Origin: CAVRCA01 sp963719345
GTDB taxonomy: Bacteria; Pseudomonadota; Alphaproteobacteria; Acetobacterales; Acetobacteraceae
Length of the DNA stretch: 64,000 bases
Reading direction: 5' to 3'
Assembly (NCBI GenBank): GCA_963719345.1
Contig: CAVRCA010000004.1
Coordinates: 434,001-498,000 of the forward strand
Shown: positions 56,115 through 64,000 of the stretch, piece by piece
How the letters are laid out: each line of letters opens with the position of its first letter
Numbering within the stretch: position 1 is the first letter of the stretch
Notes under the pieces: model-generated
What the model saw: the letters and a program-made list of their open reading frames with translations, nothing else
Database searches by the model: none
Told to the model about the DNA's origin: nothing
Position numbers and translations under genes: made by a program

Positions 56115-57928
56115 TCAGAACCGCCAGAACACCGGCACGACGAAGGTGGCCACCACGAAGAACAACAGCAGCAGCGGCAACCCGAGTTTCCAGTAATCCC
56201 CGAACTTGTAGCCGCCCGGACACATCACCATCAAATTGACCGGGGTGGCGACGGGAGTAAGGAACGCGGCCGCCGAGGCAATTGCCACGCTCATCAGCAC
56301 AGGCCGGGCGGAAACTCCGGTCTCGGCCGCGGCTGCGATCGCGATCGGAATGATGATGAGTGCCGTTGCCGTGTTGCTGATGAGCTGACCCAGGATGGCC
56401 GTCAGCATGAACAGCCCGCCCAGCAGTGCGTAGGGTCCGGCATCCCCGACCAGGTGGACCAGCGTCTCGGCCATTAGATTGGCCGCGCCGCTCTTCGACA
56501 TCGCGGTCGAGAGCGGCATCATCGCGCCGACCAGAATGACCGTCGTCCAGTCGATCGAGCGGTAGGACTGTTCGACGGTGAGCACGCGCAGCAGCACCAT
56601 CGCACACGCGGCAACCAGCCCGGCGATGGCGGGTGGCACGGCGCCGGTCGCCAGCAAGACCACCATTCCGAGCAGCACGGCGATCGCCCGTTTGGCTCCC
56701 GCGCCCATCGGAACCGCTTGCCGACGGACGAGTTCCGGCGAAGTCGACGACGAGCACGTCCGGGTCGTCGAGATGCTGGTCGAGCGCCTCCCAGGTTCCC
56801 TGCAGAAGCAGCGTATCGCCGACCGCGAGCACGGTTTCGTTTGGACCCTGGTCCTCGCCTTTGCGCTGCACCGCAAGGATGACGAGATCGCCGCTTGGCG
56901 TGATCATCCCCGGGAACACGGATTGGCCGACCAGCCCGGAGCGTGGCGGCACCACGACCTCGGCCAAGCCGGAGTTGCGGTTGAACAGCGTGTCGGCGAC
57001 ATCGGTGGCCGCTTCATCCGTCCGAAAGGCCAGCAGTTTGTCGGACGCGAGGCCGCCGACGGCTTCCGCCTCGCCCCGCACGATGAGGACGTCGCCCTCG
57101 GCGAGGGTCGGCTGCCGGAGCGGTCCGCTGCCGCCGGCGCCCTGGATGGCGACCAAACTCAGGCCCGCGTAGTCGGCCAGATCGACGCCCGCCGGCGTCG
57201 ATCCGACATACGGCGAGCGGGCGCGCACCCGAAGCTGGAACAGACCATCGTCCAGGCGGTACTGCTCGACCAGGGTCCGGGCGTGTGTGCTCAGGTCGGA
57301 CGGGATCGTCCGCCCGCTGCGCTCAGGCAGCAGGCGCTGCCCGAACAGCACCACGATCGCCATCGTGCCCAGGACGAGGGGAACGCCGACGATGGCGAAC
57401 TCGAAGAAGCCGAACGGCGCCAGCCCGTTCTCCGCCGCCGCTTCCGACACGAGCACGTTGACCGGCGTGCCGGTGAGCGCCAGCAGCGATCCGGCATGTG
57501 CCGCAAATACCAGCGGCATCAGCAACTGCGAGGGAGCACGACCGAGGCGAACCGCCATCACGACGACCACCGGCAGGAGCGCCGCGACCGCGCCGTTGAC
57601 GCTGATCAAGCGCGGTGAGCAGGCCGACGAGCGCCATCATGAGGACGAGCAGCCGAACGCGGCTCGTCCCCGCGCGGGCGATCAAGTGCTGTCCCGCCCA
57701 CGTCGTTACGCCGGTGCCGTCGAGGCCCGCGCTGACCACGAACAGCGACGCGATGAAGATGACGGCGGGGTCTCCCAAGCCGCTCAACAACTCGCCGAAA
57801 TCGAGCACACCGGTGGCGTACAAGGCGAGCGCCGTGCCGAGTGCGACGAGCACCACGGGGACGCGGTTCCAGACGAACAGCACCACAATGGCAACGATGA
57901 TCGCGAAGGTGATCGTGATGTGGCTCAT
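56115..57928 (-). CDS. SLC13/DASS-family permease with TrkA-C domains (two frameshifts)
   Basis: Assembled length is about 600 residues. N-terminal helices (ITITFAIIVAIVVLFVWNRV, LDFGELLSGLGDPAVIFIAS) precede a first frameshift near 57610 into SVNGAVAALLPVVVVMAVRL. Two TrkA-C ligand-sensing domains lie between the helix sets (LAEGDVLIVRGEAEAVGGLA and ETVLAVGDTLLLQGTWEALD), and a second frameshift near 56735 leads into the C-terminal helices (GQLISNTATALIIIPIAIAA, LTPVATPVNLMVMCPGGYKF). The SNT and TPVN-type motifs define the DASS group, carriers of dicarboxylates or sulphate. It is convergent with the M20 gene and 57 bases downstream of abgT. Confidence 0.88.
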
Positions 57929-57985
57929 GCCGCTGGGTTCATCCCTGAAGTCGTGTACCCGGGACCGCCGTCGATCTGCCAGAGA

Positions 57986-59530
57986 TCACAGACCCCAAGG
58001 GAGGTTGAGCAAGTGCCATGCCGCGAAGAACAGCGTCCATACCACGCACAGCACCGCGACGTAAGGAAGCATGAGTGCGATCACCGTGCCCACACCCGCG
58101 TCCCTCTGATACTTCTGCGCGAAGACGACGATCAATGCGAAATAGGCGTTGAGCGGGGTGACCGCGTTGATCGGCGAGTCGCCAACCCGGTAGGCTGCGA
58201 GCACGGCCTCCGGCGAGACGTTCAGCTGCATCAGCAGCGGCACGAAGATGGGCGCCAGGATCGCCCATGCCGCGACCGCGCCCGTCAGTATGAAATCGAT
58301 GAGGAAGTTGACGACGATGAAGCCGACCAGAAGCCACAGCGGACCGAAGTTGGCGCGCTCCAGCAGGTCGCCAAGCGAGACGGCCGCAATGGTGGCGATG
58401 TTGGTGAAGGAGAAGAATGCCAGGAACTGGCTGATGACCAGGAGCAGCAGGATCAAGCCGCCCAGGCTCGCGATTGCCTTGGTCATGGCGCCCACGACGT
58501 CGTTGACGCTTTTCATCGTCCCGGCGCCGATGCCGTAGGCGACGCCGCAGGTCAGGAACACCAGCGCGATCGTCACGATCAGGCTGTTCATGAAGGGCGA
58601 GTTGCCGAGGATCGAGCCGTCGATCGGATTGCGCAGCGGCGCCCCCGGCGGCAGCAGGAGCAGGCAAATGAAGGCGATGACGCCGATCAGCCCATAGAGG
58701 GCCAACCGCAAGCCGCGCCCTTCCTCGGCCGACAGCGCGCTCCCTTCGTCGTCCTCCGCGGCGCCCTCCTCGGCGTGATACGCCCCGAGCCGCGGTTCGA
58801 CGATCTTCTCAGTCACGATCCCGATCAGGATGGTCAGCAGCACGACCGAGCCGATGGAGAACCAGACATTCGCCGTCAGGTCGATGGAGATGGAGGGATT
58901 GACCAGGTGGATCGCGTCGTTGGTGATTTCGGTGAGGATCCCGTCGGTCGGCGTGATCAGAACGTTCACCAGGAACGCCGCCGCGACCGCGGCGAAAGCC
59001 AGGGCGAGGCCCGCCATCGGATGGCGGCCGATGCTGAGGAAGGCTACCCCCGCCAGCGGAATCAACACCAGATAGCCGGCATCCGCGGCGATGCTGGAGA
59101 CGATGCCGACGAAGACCAGAATGTAGGTCAGGGCCTTCGGTGGCGCCACGATCACCAGCTTGCGGATCAGCGCCTTCACGAGCCCTGCAAACTCGGCCAC
59201 TCCGACACCGGTCATGGCGACGATGATCACGCCCACGGCGTTGAAGTTCATGAGGTTCTGGACGACTCCGGTGAACATGAACCGGATGCCTACGATGGTC
59301 AGCAGGCCGCGCGCGGCAGTGGTCGTGTGGGCGACCTTGTGCGTTTCGGGATCGATGACATCGTAGGAAACGCTCGCACCGACCATGTAGAGGATCTGCG
59401 AGAGCACGATCACGACGCCGATCAGGATCACGAAGATGACGACAGGGTGCGGCACCTTGTTGCCGACGACTTCGACGCCGTCGAGCAGCTGCTCCATGAA
59501 CGTCTTTCGGGCCACCCGTATTTCACTCAT
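57986..59530 (-). CDS. AbgT-family transporter
   Basis: The 514-residue protein is uninterrupted, with about 13 membrane segments. Marker blocks are QLLDGVEVVGNKVPHPVVIF, GIRFMFTGVVQNLMNFNAVG, GVAEFAGLVKALIRKLVIVA, DAGYLVLIPLAGVAFLSIGR, and GDSPINAVTPLNAYFALIVV. AbgT imports p-aminobenzoyl-glutamate in E. coli, and relatives export sulphonamides. Its neighbour is an M20 peptidase, the family that in E. coli cuts this compound, so uptake and hydrolysis of an aminobenzoyl or peptide-type compound is plausible. Confidence 0.9.
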   Translation of the reverse strand: MSEIRVARKTFMEQLLDGVEVVGNKVPHPVVIFVILIGVVIVLSQILYMVGASVSYDVIDPETHKVAHTTTAARGLLTIVGIRFMFTGVVQNLMNFNAVGVIIVAMTGVGVAEFAGLVKALIRKLVIVAPPKALTYILVFVGIVSSIAADAGYLVLIPLAGVAFLSIGRHPMAGLALAFAAVAAAFLVNVLITPTDGILTEITNDAIHLVNPSISIDLTANVWFSIGSVVLLTILIGIVTEKIVEPRLGAYHAEEGAAEDDEGSALSAEEGRGLRLALYGLIGVIAFICLLLLPPGAPLRNPIDGSILGNSPFMNSLIVTIALVFLTCGVAYGIGAGTMKSVNDVVGAMTKAIASLGGLILLLLVISQFLAFFSFTNIATIAAVSLGDLLERANFGPLWLLVGFIVVNFLIDFILTGAVAAWAILAPIFVPLLMQLNVSPEAVLAAYRVGDSPINAVTPLNAYFALIVVFAQKYQRDAGVGTVIALMLPYVAVLCVVWTLFFAAWHLLNLPWGL

Positions 59531-59629
59531 CGGCCGTTCCTTTGCACGCAGATCAGGCCTCGCCTGTTTTTGGTTGCACGGTGAAAGCCTGCGCCGGCAG
59601 CTTTCCCGTGGATCGTTCCGTTGATCGCG

Positions 59630-61282
59630 TCAGAACCGGGCAACCGCCGCGGCCACGAAACGATTGGCGATACCGTGGCCGACGCCGGCCGTGCCGGTCG
59701 CCTGCGCGCCGCCGAACACGTCCCTCCGCGTGAAGACGTATTCGAGGCCGATATCCAGCCAGCCATTCCCGATGGCGCCGTTGTTGAGTTCGGCGAAGGG
59801 GCTCCAGATCAGGTTGACGAAGACCTGCTGCATGTCGCGGTTCAGCGAAGTCGCCGCAGCGGAACCCGGCGCGAAGGCAAGCGCATATGACGGGAAGTCC
59901 TGCCGCGCGTAGGCGTAGGAGATATTGCTCCGCAGCCCGGTCATCCAGAAGCGGCGATAGGCCGCAATGATGCCGTAGGTCGGTATCGTGTTCAGGCTGA
60001 AGCCGGTCGCCGTACCCGGCAGACCGATGTTCGACAGCGCGTCCTGACCGGAGGTGTTGCCGGCGAAATAGCGCCCGATGCCCTCGCCGTAATAGGCCAT
60101 GCCAATCAGCTGGTCCTGGCCGAATCCCTCATACAGCCAGCGCATCGGGAACCGCACATGCGTGGCGAGGCCCCAGCCCGGCGCATCGCGCGAAAGCGCC
60201 GGCGGCGCGGCGGCCGTGCCGGACGTACGGATGCTGATCTGCCGCAGCAGCCCGCGGCCATCGAGTTCGAGACCATTGTGGCGGTACGTCAGGCGGCCGA
60301 GCAGGTCGGGGACGGAATTGAAGGCCGGGCTGGCACCTCCGTCGAGACTGCTGCCCGGGGTGAACACGCCGGCAGCCGAGGTGTACTGCGTCTCCGGCGC
60401 CTCGAGGGAGATCATGCCGGTCAGACCAGGCGCCAGCCGTCCGGTCGCGCGGATCTGCGCCTGCCGGATGAAGGACTGATTGAGGTTGGTCGCGTCGATG
60501 ATGGTTTCGAAGATGCCCTCGTTCCACAGACTGTTGGCTTGGCCGATCAGCACGCGGAATTCTTCAGTTCCGAGTTCGGCCCAGGCCTGCCGCAGCCGGA
60601 ACACGGCATTGCTGGAGGTCGGCGCGCCGCCGCCGAAATCGCCCTCGATGCGGGTCTCGAGGGTGCCCCAGTCCGTCAATGTGCGGGTGTCGACGCCGAT
60701 GCGGCTGAAACGGGCGGTCGCGCCGAAATCGCCGCCCTGCATGGCGCCGGGGCTGCCGGCCAGCGGGATGGTCGATGGCGGCGGCGCATCGGTCTGGTTG
60801 CGGCCGTTGAGGTCGGTGTAGCCCGACAGCTTGGCGAAGCCGTAGAGGCGCACCTCGCTCTGGGTGCCCGGGATGCGGATCGAGAGGCCCGGCAGGTCCG
60901 AACGCAGCGCGTCCTCGTTCAGGAACTGGTTGCCCATCGGCTCGGGCGGCAGCAGGCCGGGCACGTGCGCAGCTTCCTGCAGCACCGCCTCCGCCGGCTT
61001 GGCTGCGGCGGCGGCCGGCGCTTGCACGGGTGCGGCGGCCGCCGCGGGTGGCGGCGGCGGCGCAGGGGTCGCCACCGGCGTCGCCGCCGCGGCGCGGCGT
61101 GCGGGCGCGACCGGCGGCCGTGCGGGACGGCGGCCCTTGAGTTCGTTTACCTCGTGCTCCAGTGCGTCGATCCGCTGCATCAGCTGCTCGATGGAAGGCT
61201 GCTGCTGCGCCAGCGCCGGCCCAACGGGTGCGCCAACCCCAAGAACACAACCAACTAGTGCTACACCTCGCACGCCCCGCAT
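59630..61282 (-). CDS. DcaP-type outer-membrane porin
   Basis: The start is set at the ATG at 61282, where a signal peptide fits (GVALVGCVLGVGAPVGPALA). An ATG at 61303 adds seven residues. The 550-residue protein opens with a coiled coil (PSIEQLMQRIDALEHEVNEL) for trimer formation, then a Pro/Ala linker of about 60 residues, then a beta-barrel from about 125: SEVRLYGFAKLSGYTDLNG, FRLRQAWAELGTEEFRVLIG, and a C-terminal VGHGIANRFVAAAVARF ending in Phe as porins do. DcaP homologues carry negatively charged solutes, including dicarboxylates and peptides. It is just upstream of abgT on the same strand. Confidence 0.88.
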   Translation of the reverse strand: MRGVRGVALVGCVLGVGAPVGPALAQQQPSIEQLMQRIDALEHEVNELKGRRPARPPVAPARRAAAATPVATPAPPPPPAAAAAPVQAPAAAAAKPAEAVLQEAAHVPGLLPPEPMGNQFLNEDALRSDLPGLSIRIPGTQSEVRLYGFAKLSGYTDLNGRNQTDAPPPSTIPLAGSPGAMQGGDFGATARFSRIGVDTRTLTDWGTLETRIEGDFGGGAPTSSNAVFRLRQAWAELGTEEFRVLIGQANSLWNEGIFETIIDATNLNQSFIRQAQIRATGRLAPGLTGMISLEAPETQYTSAAGVFTPGSSLDGGASPAFNSVPDLLGRLTYRHNGLELDGRGLLRQISIRTSGTAAAPPALSRDAPGWGLATHVRFPMRWLYEGFGQDQLIGMAYYGEGIGRYFAGNTSGQDALSNIGLPGTATGFSLNTIPTYGIIAAYRRFWMTGLRSNISYAYARQDFPSYALAFAPGSAAATSLNRDMQQVFVNLIWSPFAELNNGAIGNGWLDIGLEYVFTRRDVFGGAQATGTAGVGHGIANRFVAAAVARF

Positions 61283-61749
61283 CGGTTCCCCATCGCGCCG
61301 CATTTCGGAAGGCGTCGCAGCCCGGGTTCAGGTCGACCCAGCCGGCCGTTTTTGCGCAAGAGCTCTGTCCGCGCAGCGCTTCGGACCGGCTTGTGCAGTG
61401 TAGGGATGGCGGGTAAGCCAAGCTTGAGCTGAGAGTTCCGGGATTATCCAGGGTGTCCCAAATCGTTGGTTCCGATAGGCCGCGAGCGGCTGGCTATGTC
61501 ACGAGACCTCAGCGTTGCGCGCACCTTCGGCTTGATTGCCCAGTGCTGCATATGTCTTACCCGGTCCTCTGCATCACCAAGCCCCATGTCGGGAATGTCT
61601 CTTGACAGGCCTCTGCTCACTCTGCGCTAGTCGTTTGGAGGCGCGGGTCGTTGCCTTGCCGTCCAGGCTTTCAAGTCACTCGGGTTCCTGTCCGCTTGAC
61701 TTCTTGGCGCCTGTGATAAGGTCTGCTGTTTTCAAGAAGGACGCGCAAC
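61283..61749. other. 467-base intergenic region between porin and AraC genes
   Basis: Divergent promoters are expected here. Nothing beyond that is clear: no hairpin with T-run, no RNA gene and no reading frame with protein-like character was found. Confidence 0.4.
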
Positions 61750-62845
61750 TTGCCCGCCGCTTCGAGTAGGAGGTCCGACCCGCACGGCATCGAGCCGCCA
61801 GCACCGGAGACGCAAACGCCGGAAATATTGGCGCCGGTGTCGTTCTCGACCCGTTCCGTTCGCGCGCGGGATCAGCACGAGGCTTGGTGCGAGTGGTTTC
61901 GTCCTATATTCGAGATCTCGCCGAAGCACTCGGTCCGGGATGGATTCGCGGCCGAGAACCGGGTTTGGAAGCTGGGGGGCCTCGGCGTGAGCCAGGTCTC
62001 GGCGCCGCCTGTCCGTGTCATGCGACAGAAAGCCAATCTCAGGCGCGATCCCGTCGACCACTGGGTCCTCACCTATTGCCGGCGTGGAGCAACTGCGATC
62101 ACGACGGAGCAGGCAAGCCTCGAGGCACCGGCCGGGGTTCCCTTCCTATGGTCCTTGGGCGAGGAGTCCCTGAGCGATCGTACGGAGGTCGACCGGCTCC
62201 AGATCTTCATGAGCCGCGACGCGTTTCGCGACATCGCGCCGCTGCTCGACACCGCGCGTGGCTCGGGTCCTGGACACCCCTCTCGGACGTCTCCTCGGCG
62301 ACTATATGCTTGCCCTGGAGCGTCGGCTTCCGACGCTGGCGGCGGCCGACCTGCCCCGGCTGGCGCAAGCGGTCGGCGCAATCGTCGCGGCGTCCATCGC
62401 GCCTTCGGTCGAGCGGTTCGGCGCTGCCGCGAGCCAGATCGACCTCGGCCGCCTGGAACGAGTGCGGCGGGCCATCCGCAAGGACCTGCGCTCGCCCACT
62501 CTCGGGCCGCTCACGCTCTGCCGGACGGTCGGAATCTCCCGCTCCCATCTCTACAGGCTTTTCGAAGACACGGGCGGCGTGGCCCGCTACATCCAGCGGC
62601 AACGGCTGCTTGAGGCTCATGCGATCCTGTGCAATGGCGCGACCAGCATGCCGGTCGCCGCGATTGCCGACGAGCTCTGCTTCGCCGATGCTTCGGGTTT
62701 CACGCGCGCCTTCAAGCGAGAGTTCGGCTACAGCCCAAGAGATGTGCGCTCGGCCGGACCTGGCGAGCGAGCATCTGCGGGGATGCTACGAACGCGCGGC
62801 ATGAATGAAGCAGCCGACTTCGGAGATCTCATCCGCGGCTTCTAA
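61750..62845 (+). CDS. AraC-family transcriptional regulator (one frameshift)
   Basis: An N-terminal AraC-binding-like domain (about 1-170, with FSTRSVRARDQHEAWCEWFR and VMRQKANLRRDPVDHWVLTY) leads, after an extra G near 62262, into LDTPLGRLLGDYMLALERRL and a C-terminal AraC DNA-binding domain: GPLTLCRTVGISRSHLYRLF, then ADELCFADASGFTRAFKREF and GYSPRDVRSAG. The start is uncertain. The TTG at 61750 has AAGAAGGA eight bases ahead, and a GTG at 61837 is another option. The corrected length is about 364 residues. It is divergent from the porin-abgT-SLC13 genes, which it may control. Confidence 0.82.
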
Positions 62846-63017
62846 CCGACTGGCCTAAACGCGGGCGATTGGGACACCGGGAACTATCCTGGGACCGTCG
62901 GCTCATCTCCAGTATCGCGAGGAGCCATACACTGCAGGGACGCACTCAGGAAGGGCCCGAGCGGTGCTCGATTGTTCGCCGTCCGAGCGCGCCTGTCACT
63001 GGCTACGGGAGCAAGCG

Positions 63018-64000
63018 ATGCGGGCACCGGACATCGCCGATGTGCCAGCTGAGCCTCCGTATGTATCGACCGGCGAGTTGCCTCCGCCCGCGCTGGTAAC
63101 AAGGTCGGTCAACCGGGCCTATCGACGCTTCAGGACAAATGCCGCTGGGTCTAATTCGAATGTCTTCCCGGCACTTGCAAGAATGCCCGGTGACCTGTTT
63201 GGAGTTCTGCGTCGTCGGTAACGACGGGCACGTCTACATGGCCGGTGATGCGGAGCACGAGTTCCCGATCATGAGCGTATCGAAGCCGTTCGTGTTTGCA
63301 CTCGTCTGTCAGTCCCTGGGTGCTGAGGAGGTTCGCGACAAGCTTGGAGTGAATGGCACGGGGCTGCCGTTCGACGCGCTTTCGGCGATCGAACGGAACG
63401 AAGGCGGGCGGACGAACCCGATGGTGAACTCCGGCGCCATCGCGGCCACGAGCCTGGTGGCTGGTGCGACCCTTGCTGCCAAATGGCAGTTCATCCAGGA
63501 CGGCTTGTCGAACTTCGCCGGGCGCGCGCTCTCGCTGAACGACGAGGTCCATGCCTCCGCCTCCGAAGCAAACTTCCGGGACCGGAGTATCGCCCGCCTG
63601 CTGCAGAGCTATAGCCGGATCTATCTCGAGCCGTCCGAAGCCATCGGTCTCTTTGACAAGCAGTGTTCGTTGAATGTCTCGGCAAAGGATCTGGCCACTA
63701 TGGGCGCCACCCTGGCCGACGGTGGCGTGAACCCGCTGAACAAGCAGCGGGTGATCGATGCCGACGTTTGTCGCTACGTCTTGGCCGTGATGGCGACCGC
63801 GGGGCTCTACGAGACCTCCGGTGATTGGCTCTACGACATTGGGCTGCCGGGCAAGAGCGGGATCGGCGGCGGGATAGTCACCGTCTCTCCGGGCAAGGGG
63901 GGCCTCGGCACGTTCGCACCACCGCTCGACAAATCAGGCACCAGCGTGAAGGGGCGACTCGTCGCCAAATTCCTGTCCGAGCGGCTCGGAATGAACCTGT
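63018..64000 (+). CDS. glsA: Glutaminase A (one frameshift; truncated by the window end)
   Basis: GlsA converts glutamine to glutamate and ammonia. The start is the ATG at 63018 behind ACGGGAG. The N-terminal part (VSTGELPPPALVTRSVNRAY, NVFPALARMPGDLFG) shifts at about 63205 by an extra T into VCVVGNDGHVYMAGDAEHEF, followed by the active-site IMSVSKPFVFALVCQSLG (serine of SxxK), NEGGRTNPMVNSGAIAATSL, and LPGKSGIGGGIVTVSPGKGG near the window end. The last residues in view are LVAKFLSERLGMNL, so only a small C-terminal part is missing. The family length is about 310-330. Confidence 0.9.

Noticed and set aside
57287..59584. 765-codon plus-strand open frame over the SLC13/AbgT genes
   Set aside because: AbgT on the minus strand is intact and conserved. 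The plus-strand product is a highly charged Asp/Arg/Gln/His-rich shadow.
47600..61640. Shared 12-mer GACAGGCCTCTG near 47618 and 61609 as a dispersed repeat
   Set aside because: Many chance 12-base matches are expected in 64 kb, and the flanks do not match.

Overview
The window is high-GC DNA from an alphaproteobacterium, most likely of the Rhodospirillales/Acetobacteraceae type. The main evidence is the block rho - hemJ - hemH - hemE followed by a divergent DUF299 kinase/pyrophosphorylase gene. In Caulobacter and Rickettsia, the gap between hemE and that gene is the chromosomal replication origin. The lineage is an inference from gene order and protein character, not from a marker gene. No rRNA, tRNA, CRISPR array or insertion sequence was recognised.

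Layout. 0-8 kb: the end of a membrane-anchored muramidase, a broken ClC channel gene, rho, late haem biosynthesis, a candidate oriC with a perfect DnaA box, and the DUF299 gene. 8-20 kb: housekeeping and small secreted proteins, with uvrB and uvrC only 3.4 kb apart, an amino-acid permease in many frames, and folB paired with a pteridine-reductase-like SDR. 20-33 kb: a phospholipase-D-type lipoprotein, gamma-glutamyltransferase, two MFS carriers, a PEP-mutase-like enzyme, a globin, and a complete livKHMGF branched-chain amino-acid type ABC operon. 33-47 kb: accessory metabolism, including a sorbosone-dehydrogenase-like lipoprotein, a His-rich PadR regulator with a palindromic operator, and a lower aromatic-catabolism operon (extradiol dioxygenase, LigK-type aldolase, dihydroxyphthalate-decarboxylase-like protein, LigJ-type hydratase). 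A LysR regulator fragment is joined in frame to a transporter fragment in front of that operon. Next come an HxlR-controlled SDR/isomerase pair, a PAP2 phosphatase, a YghU-type GST and a deazaflavin-type nitroreductase. 47-52 kb: a complete Mla-type lipid transport operon and a class I PPK2. 52.3-54.7 kb: a cyclophane RiPP locus with a GrrA-type precursor, a GrrM-type radical SAM/SPASM maturase and an uncharacterised secreted partner. 54.7-64 kb: an M20 dipeptidase, an SLC13 permease, an AbgT transporter, a DcaP-type porin, an AraC regulator and the 5' part of a glutaminase.

The most interesting system is the RiPP locus. Its precursor ends in a Trp-rich core with seven W-x-N and two W-G-R motifs, the three-residue pattern cross-linked by cyclophane-forming radical SAM enzymes. 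The maturase gene runs without a stop into the third gene, which encodes a signal peptide and a CxxC motif.

A strong caution applies throughout. About 30 frameshifts and one in-frame stop interrupt genes that are otherwise conserved, including hemH and uvrB. Most look like single extra bases. This resembles uncorrected sequencing insertions more than genuine decay, so frameshifted genes are described as one gene and marked as such.
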